Source of the DNA: Thioclava sp. ES.031
Lineage (GTDB): Bacteria > Pseudomonadota > Alphaproteobacteria > Rhodobacterales > Rhodobacteraceae
DNA length: 64,000 nucleotides
Assembly (NCBI RefSeq): GCF_002563775.1
Contig: NZ_PDJO01000001.1
Span: 1,436,001 to 1,500,000 of the forward strand
Reading direction: 5' to 3'
Numbering within the stretch: the first letter of the stretch is position 1; the number at the start of each line of letters is the position of its first letter. Made by a program: the position numbers and the translations under genes. This document shows, piece after piece, positions 59,567-64,000 of the stretch. The notes under the pieces were generated by a model. That model worked only from the letters and a program-made list of their open reading frames with translations. It made no database searches and had not been told where the DNA came from.

Positions 59567-59913
59567 TCGCGTTCCCGGCGGGGGTGCGCGTCTGGATCGC
59601 GGGCGGAGTGACTGACATGCGGCGCGGTATGAACACCTTGGCGTTGACGGTGCAGCAGGGTCTGGGGCGCGATCCCCATGCCGGCGAGATCTTCTGCTTT
59701 CGCGGGCGCAAGGGCGAGCTGGTCAAGCTTCTCTGGCACGACGGGGTGGGCATGTCGCTCTATACGAAGCGGCTGGAGGCGGGGAAGTTCATCTGGCCGA
59801 CCAGTGGAAGCGGCGAGGCGGTGCAGATCTCCGCGGCCCAGCTCGGTTATCTTCTGGAGGGGATCGACTGGCGCAATCCACGCTGGACCCAACGCCCTGC
59901 AAAGGCGGGATAA
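59563..59913 (+). CDS. tnpB: IS66 TnpB (Orf2)
   Basis: A 116-residue IS66 Orf2: VWIAGGVTDMRRGMNTLALT and FCFRGRKGELVKLLWHDGVG are the family signature. Accessory protein for transposition; exact role not settled. Confidence 0.95.
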   Translation: MIAFPAGVRVWIAGGVTDMRRGMNTLALTVQQGLGRDPHAGEIFCFRGRKGELVKLLWHDGVGMSLYTKRLEAGKFIWPTSGSGEAVQISAAQLGYLLEGIDWRNPRWTQRPAKAG

Positions 59914-59973
59914 ATTGGCCTCATCGACCTTATTTGCATGGGCTTTCCGATGCCGGCATGGTAGGTCTTGGCC

Positions 59974-61599
59974 ATGTCGAACAACGCTTCCGAGATTGCC
60001 AGATTGCGCGCCGCGCTCGCGGCCTCCGAGGCCCGTGCCGAGGCCGCCGAGAGCGAGCTGGCGCAGACCCGGGCGGTGGTCTCGACCTCCGAGGCGATGA
60101 TCAAGCATCTCCGGCTCGAGATCGCCAAGCTCCGACGCGAGCAATACGGCCACAGCTCGGAACGCCGCGCCCGACTGATCGACCAGATGGAATTGCAGCT
60201 CGAGGAACTCGAAGCCGCGGCCACCGAAGACGAGATTGCCGCCGAGAAGCTGGCGAAGACCACGATCGTCGCGGGGCTCAAACGTCGCCGCCCGGCGCGC
60301 AAGCCTTTCCCGGAGCATCTGCCGCGCGAGCGCGTGGTGATCGCGGCGCCCACGGCCTGTTCCTGCTGCGGCTCGGATCGCATCGTGAAGATGGGGGAAG
60401 ACGTCACCGAGACGTTGGAGGTGATCCCGCGGCAGTGGAAGGTGATCCAGACCGTCCGCGAGAAGTTCACCTGCCGGACCTGCGAGAAGATCAGCCAACC
60501 GCCGGCGCCCTTCCACGCCACGCCGCGCGGATGGGCTGGCCCGAACCTGCTGGCGACGATCCTCTTTGAGAAGTTTGGACAGCATCAGCCGCTCAATCGC
60601 CAGGCCGAACGCTATGCCCGGGAAGGCGTCGATCTCAGCCTGTCGACCCTCGCCGACCAGGTTGGCGCCTGCGCCGCCGCGCTGGAGCCGATCCATGCGT
60701 TGATCGGTGCCCATGTTCTGGATGGCGACCGCTTGCATGGCGACGATACGACAGTGCCGCTGTTGGCGAAGGGCGGGACAAAAACCGCCCGGCTCTGGAC
60801 CTATGTCAGGGATGACCGACCCTTCGGCGGCGGGGCTCCACCTGCCGCGCTGTTCCAGTTCTCCCGCGACCGAGGAATGACCAACCCGAACCGGCATCTC
60901 GCCGGATGGCAGGGTATCCTGCAAGCCGATGCCTATGGGGGCTACAACGACCTCTACCGCGCCGACCGTGACCCGGGGCCGGTCGAGTCTGCGCTATGCT
61001 GGAGCCACGCCCGGCGCAAGTTCTTCGAGCTCGCCGACATCAAGGGGAACGCCCGGAAGGGCAAGCCGGCCCATGATATCTCCCCCGTCGCGCTGGAGGC
61101 CGTGGCCCGTATCGACGCGATCTTCGACATCGAGCGCGGAATCAACGGGCTGACGGCTGCAAAACGGCAGGCGGCCAGGCACCAGCTGTCCCGGCCTCTG
61201 GTCGAGGAGCTTCATGACTGGCTGCGTGCCGAGCGCGACCGGCTGTCGAAGCACAACCCGGTCGCCAAGGCGATCGACTACATGTTCAAGGCGGAGCGCT
61301 GGCCAGCCTTTACCGGGTTCCTCGAGGACGGCAGGATCTGCCTGACGAACAATGCCGCGGAGCGGGCGCTGCGCGGCATCGCCCTTGGCCGCAAGTCCTG
61401 GCTCTTCGCTGGCTCCGAGCGCGGCGGGGACCGCGCCGCCTTCATGTATTCCCTGATCGTTACCGCCAAGATGAACGATGTCGACCCTCAGGCCTGGCTC
61501 GCCGATGTCCTCGTCCGGTTGCCTGGCACGACCGCCTCCCGGGTGCCGGATCTGTTGCCCTGGAACTGGGCCCGGGCTGAGCAAAGGATAGCCGCATGA
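59974..61599 (+). CDS. tnpC: IS66 transposase TnpC
   Basis: A 541-residue DDE transposase. N-terminal coiled coil and HTH (residues 1-110), zinc-binding CSCCGS...CRTCEK (about 125-170) and catalytic core with acidic residues in LDGDRLHGDDTTVPLL, QADAYGGYNDLY and NNAAERALRGIALGRK (Glu). Full length. ATG 59974. Confidence 0.95.
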   Translation: MSNNASEIARLRAALAASEARAEAAESELAQTRAVVSTSEAMIKHLRLEIAKLRREQYGHSSERRARLIDQMELQLEELEAAATEDEIAAEKLAKTTIVAGLKRRRPARKPFPEHLPRERVVIAAPTACSCCGSDRIVKMGEDVTETLEVIPRQWKVIQTVREKFTCRTCEKISQPPAPFHATPRGWAGPNLLATILFEKFGQHQPLNRQAERYAREGVDLSLSTLADQVGACAAALEPIHALIGAHVLDGDRLHGDDTTVPLLAKGGTKTARLWTYVRDDRPFGGGAPPAALFQFSRDRGMTNPNRHLAGWQGILQADAYGGYNDLYRADRDPGPVESALCWSHARRKFFELADIKGNARKGKPAHDISPVALEAVARIDAIFDIERGINGLTAAKRQAARHQLSRPLVEELHDWLRAERDRLSKHNPVAKAIDYMFKAERWPAFTGFLEDGRICLTNNAAERALRGIALGRKSWLFAGSERGGDRAAFMYSLIVTAKMNDVDPQAWLADVLVRLPGTTASRVPDLLPWNWARAEQRIAA

Positions 61600-62198
61600 C
61601 CCTGATCGCCCGCCTCCGGATCATCCTGAACGACGTCGACCCGCAGCCGATGCGCCATATCGAGGTGCCGCTGAAGATCAGGCTCGACCGGCTGCATGCG
61701 GTCATACAGGCTGCCATGGGCTGGACAGATACCCACCTCTACGAGTTCCGCGCCGGTGATGCCGGTTGGGGCGTGCCCGACCCGGACGGGTTCTACGACG
61801 GCCCCATGGACGCGAAGAAGACGACGTTGGAAAAGGTGCTCGAGGACACCGGCGCCAGGACGATCCAGTATATCTATGACTTCGGCGATGACTGGGACCA
61901 CAGCATCCGTATCGAGCGGGTCTACGAGGCCATCCCCGGCATGATCTACCCACGGCTTCTCAAGGCGACCGGTGCCTGTCCACCCGAGGACGTCGGCGGT
62001 GCCTGGGGCTACGAGGAGTTCCTCGAAGCCCTCGCCGATCCCGATCACGAGCAACACGAGGACATGCTCCACTGGTCCGGTGGGGACTTCGACGCCGAAG
62101 ATGCCGGGATCGACAGCATCCTTGAACGCTTCAACCGGCTTGCCAAGAAATGGGCCCCGCGGGCTCGCAAACCCAAAGCCCCCAAGGGCACGACCTGA
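61596..62198 (+). CDS. PRiA4b ORF-3-like passenger protein in IS66
   Basis: A 200-residue protein (RIILNDVDPQPMRHIEVPLK, MGWTDTHLYEFRAGD, IQYIYDFGDDWDHSIRIERV) of the plasmid pRiA4b ORF-3 family. Starts at an ATGA overlap with tnpC. Such ORFs ride in some IS66 and IS1096-like elements; role unknown. Confidence 0.9.
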   Translation: MTLIARLRIILNDVDPQPMRHIEVPLKIRLDRLHAVIQAAMGWTDTHLYEFRAGDAGWGVPDPDGFYDGPMDAKKTTLEKVLEDTGARTIQYIYDFGDDWDHSIRIERVYEAIPGMIYPRLLKATGACPPEDVGGAWGYEEFLEALADPDHEQHEDMLHWSGGDFDAEDAGIDSILERFNRLAKKWAPRARKPKAPKGTT

Positions 62199-62235
62199 GA
62201 ATTGCTCCCATGTGCGGTCCACGCCGGATGGTTAC

Positions 62236-62243
62236 TTCGAAAG
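62236..62243. repeat. Right 8-bp target-site duplication of the IS66 element
   Basis: TTCGAAAG repeat of 59074-59081, directly after the right inverted repeat. Confidence 0.92.
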
Positions 62244-62831
62244 AGCATCGAAGCGCCAAACCTTCGCGACTATTAGAAATCCAATCGCGCTAGGTTGGTT
62301 TGCCAGTATCAAAATGAATATTAAGCTTCGCTCAAGGAGGCCGATCAGCTCTCCACCCGCTGGGGCGCTAGCACTTTCTTGGCCAAAACCTGAGTTCGTC
62401 AACAGCCTTTCGATAGCAAAGCCACCGGCTCGCACGGTAATAAATGAGCCAGCGATCAAGGCAAATACTCCTGGAATCCACTTATGGTCTGACCATAGCG
62501 CTTGAGCCCAGAGGTCAGAAAACCAAGCTGCAATAAAGGCATATGAGATCAGATGCGCAGCTTGGTCGAAAACGAATGATTTCAAGGTCGGCGGAGCAAA
62601 GCTCTTCGCGAAGTCGATCAGGAGATGACTCGCGAAGACGAGCGCGAGTGCGATTAGAAAGCCGGTGGAAAATTGTAAGAGCGCAACTGCGCTGAGACCG
62701 AGAAGGATCGCAAGATGCGATGCGAATGCTGTTATTTCTCGCTTGGCCTTGCGGTGAGCCATCCGATCGCTTTGGAATGCGAAATCGGTCAATGTATGTG
62801 TGAAAAGCAAAGCGGTGAAAGTTTCGATCAT
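62236..62831 (-). pseudogene. 5' part of the DUF3307 gene interrupted by IS66
   Basis: About 198 codons from ATG 62831: TALLFTHTLTDFAFQSDRMA, LLIDFAKSFAPPTLKSFVFD and GGELIGLLERSLIFILILAN. These multi-helix membrane segments fit DUF3307. The reading frame now stops at a TAA made by the IS end. Base composition here is about 51% GC in the lines I counted, well below the surroundings. Its ATG overlaps the satD-like stop (ATGA). Confidence 0.87.
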
Positions 62832-63432
62832 CTGGTGTTCTCGATTAATCTCAGCGCTTCCACGATGGCGGGATAGGCCGCACTTGCCAAGGCTTGTGCA
62901 AGCGATTGTCGGGTAATCCCGATTTCACTGGCGGCGGCGGTCTGGGTCGGCGGATCGGGGCACAGCATTGGCGCGATCGCGCGTGCCTGTGCCGGGGTCC
63001 AGTCTTCCGAGATGTGATCGAACAATCGCAATGCCGCGCCAAGCGGCCGCCCGCCGCATGGGCGATGCGCGGACCCTCGAGACTGTCGAGAAGTTGGCCC
63101 GAGGCAGTGAAGACCGCCCCCGATGCCCCGTTCAGGTTGCCATCGGCAGGCAGCGTGCCGTCGCCCTCGGCCATCGCGATCCGGGTCGAGAACGCCCCGC
63201 CCAGAGCGCGCAACTTGGCCCGGATCAGCAGCGCGAGCCGGGCCTGAAGACGCGGCTGGGTGATCGCGATTTGCCACCCATCCCCGCGATTGCGGGCGAA
63301 AGCCGTTTCGCCCAGTGCTGGCCGCAGTACTGCCGCCGCCCCCTCAATCGCATCGAGCGCCGCGCTCAGCTCCGACGCCGTTAGTCGGCTTGAGCCGACG
63401 ATATCGCCGGTGAAAACAATAAGATCCTTCAT
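62828..63432 (-). pseudogene. Frameshifted SatD-family gene
   Basis: From ATG 63432 the frame reads KDLIVFTGDIVGSSRLTASE and continues to about GPRIAHAAGG, after which it becomes Arg/Pro-rich noise. The other frame resumes sensible sequence (ALRLFDHISEDWTPAQARAI, EIGITRQSLAQALASAAYP) to TGA 62828. A one-base loss near 63035-63060 explains it. SatD proteins are paired with DUF3307 membrane proteins in many genomes; both are broken here. A sequencing error is the alternative. Confidence 0.8.
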
Positions 63433-63477
63433 GGAAAGGCTAGTAAGCCCTTCCATGGTTGTTTTCTAGCACTCGCG

Positions 63478-64000
63478 TCATTCGTCGAGGAACGGATAAT
63501 CCGTGTAGCCCTCAGCACCGCCGCCGTAGAACGTGTCCGGGTTCGGCGTGTTGAACGGCGCGTCCTTCTCGAAGCGCGTCGGCAGGTCCGGGTTCGCGAT
63601 GAACAGCTTGCCGAAGGCCACCGCCGCCGCGCCCTCTTTCAGCGCCGTTTCGGCCATCGCCTTGTCGTAACCATTATTCGCGATATAGGGCGCCTTCGAC
63701 TTCGCACGCAGCGTCTCGATCCCGTCCTCGGGCCACTCGCGCGGTCCGCCGGTCTGGCCTTCGACGAAATGCACGAAGGCCATCGGCTTGGTGTTGAGGA
63801 AATCGACCACCGCGCCGAACAGCTCCGCCGTGTTGCTGTCGATGCCCACGTTATTCGCGTTCGACCAGGGCGAGAGGCGGATGCCCACACGCTCGGCACC
63901 GAGGATTTCGGTCACCGCGTCCACCACTTCGCGCAGGAAGCGGGTGCGGTTCTCGATCGAGCCGCCATATGCGTCCTCGCGTTTGTTCGAGGTGTCGCGC
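63478..64000 (-). CDS. Old Yellow Enzyme-type alkene reductase, partial
   Basis: The C-terminal 173 residues of an FMN-dependent OYE; the 5' end is outside the window. RDTSNKREDAYGGSIENRTR, LREVVDAVTEI, RLSPWSNANNVGIDSNTAE, VAFGKLFIANPDLPTRF and DFYGGG-like FYGGGAEGYTDYP are the family motifs. It reduces activated C=C bonds, e.g. N-ethylmaleimide. Function in vivo unknown. Confidence 0.92.
   Translation of the reverse strand, partial: RDTSNKREDAYGGSIENRTRFLREVVDAVTEILGAERVGIRLSPWSNANNVGIDSNTAELFGAVVDFLNTKPMAFVHFVEGQTGGPREWPEDGIETLRAKSKAPYIANNGYDKAMAETALKEGAAAVAFGKLFIANPDLPTRFEKDAPFNTPNPDTFYGGGAEGYTDYPFLDE

Larger units (their letters stand above)
59082..62235. mobile_element. Complete IS66-family insertion sequence, 3,154 bp
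   Basis: Left end GTAAGGCTCCGGGGAGGACC and right end (reverse complement) GTAACCATCCGGCGTGGACC are imperfect inverted repeats beginning GTAA, as in IS66. The element holds tnpA, tnpB, tnpC and a passenger ORF, all overlapping or close, and is flanked by 8-bp duplications. All frames are intact, so it looks recently active. Confidence 0.95.

Overview
The window reads as chromosomal DNA of a high-GC alphaproteobacterium of the order Rhodobacterales. The signs are the split purC-purS-purQ order, a DUF1476 (F1-ATPase zeta-type) gene, DctB/DctD, an XrtD-type exosortase, an alphaproteobacterial-style LexA motif (GTTC-N7-GTTC) and the divergent Lrp/trxB pair. I cannot name genus or species. About 68 protein genes are supported, with an FMN riboswitch, several intrinsic terminators, one complete IS66-family element and an interspersed hairpin repeat family. 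I found no rRNA, tRNA or CRISPR array.

Layout. 0-11.6 kb is housekeeping: mmsA with a divergent LysR regulator, a CBS protein, coaD, a YfdX protein, two GAPDH genes flanking a 47-residue membrane ORF, a solitary fliG-like gene, purB, and a DUF6314-like plus DUF3445 pair. 11.6-23.1 kb is an exopolysaccharide/exosortase locus: ExoY-like sugar transferase, PPP-type phosphatase, GT4 glycosyltransferase, XrtD-EpsI fusion, PrsT-like TPR lipoprotein, ExeA-like ATPase, Wzz-like chain-length protein and BY-kinase. These would together build, regulate and export a polysaccharide and sort surface proteins. 23-35 kb carries metabolism and repair genes (HAD hydrolase, MaoC hydratase, ribF, threonine aldolase, RES-domain gene, trxB, Lrp, MFS, AlkA, esterase, HNH, SulP). 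35-39.5 kb holds two parts of what looks like a split cobalamin-dependent methionine synthase, with a DUF1638 gene and a small membrane protein. 40-45.8 kb has pur genes and dctBD. 46-58.9 kb has rne, FMN-riboswitch-controlled ribH, tusA, ccdA, a radical SAM/UdgX DNA-repair operon, prfB, tpiA and an IscA-type gene. 58.9-63.4 kb is a decayed satD-DUF3307 gene pair, one gene split by a 3,154 bp IS66 element and the other frameshifted. The window ends inside an Old Yellow Enzyme gene.

Most notable unexplained structure: (1) seven units of a ~50-70 bp two-hairpin element (consensus tail CCCCGGGATATTT...CGAAG), all placed just 3' of genes and all oriented with the upstream gene; (2) two GTTC-N7-GTTC boxes embedded in predicted promoters that appear to start transcription at or next to the start codon, each in front of a radical SAM gene, one in the UdgX operon and one of the PA0069 type; (3) LacI-type palindromes upstream of both gap genes, whose proteins differ at the coenzyme-specificity position; (4) a DctD-like regulator lacking the sigma-54 contact loop; (5) nested inverted repeats between ribF and the next gene.
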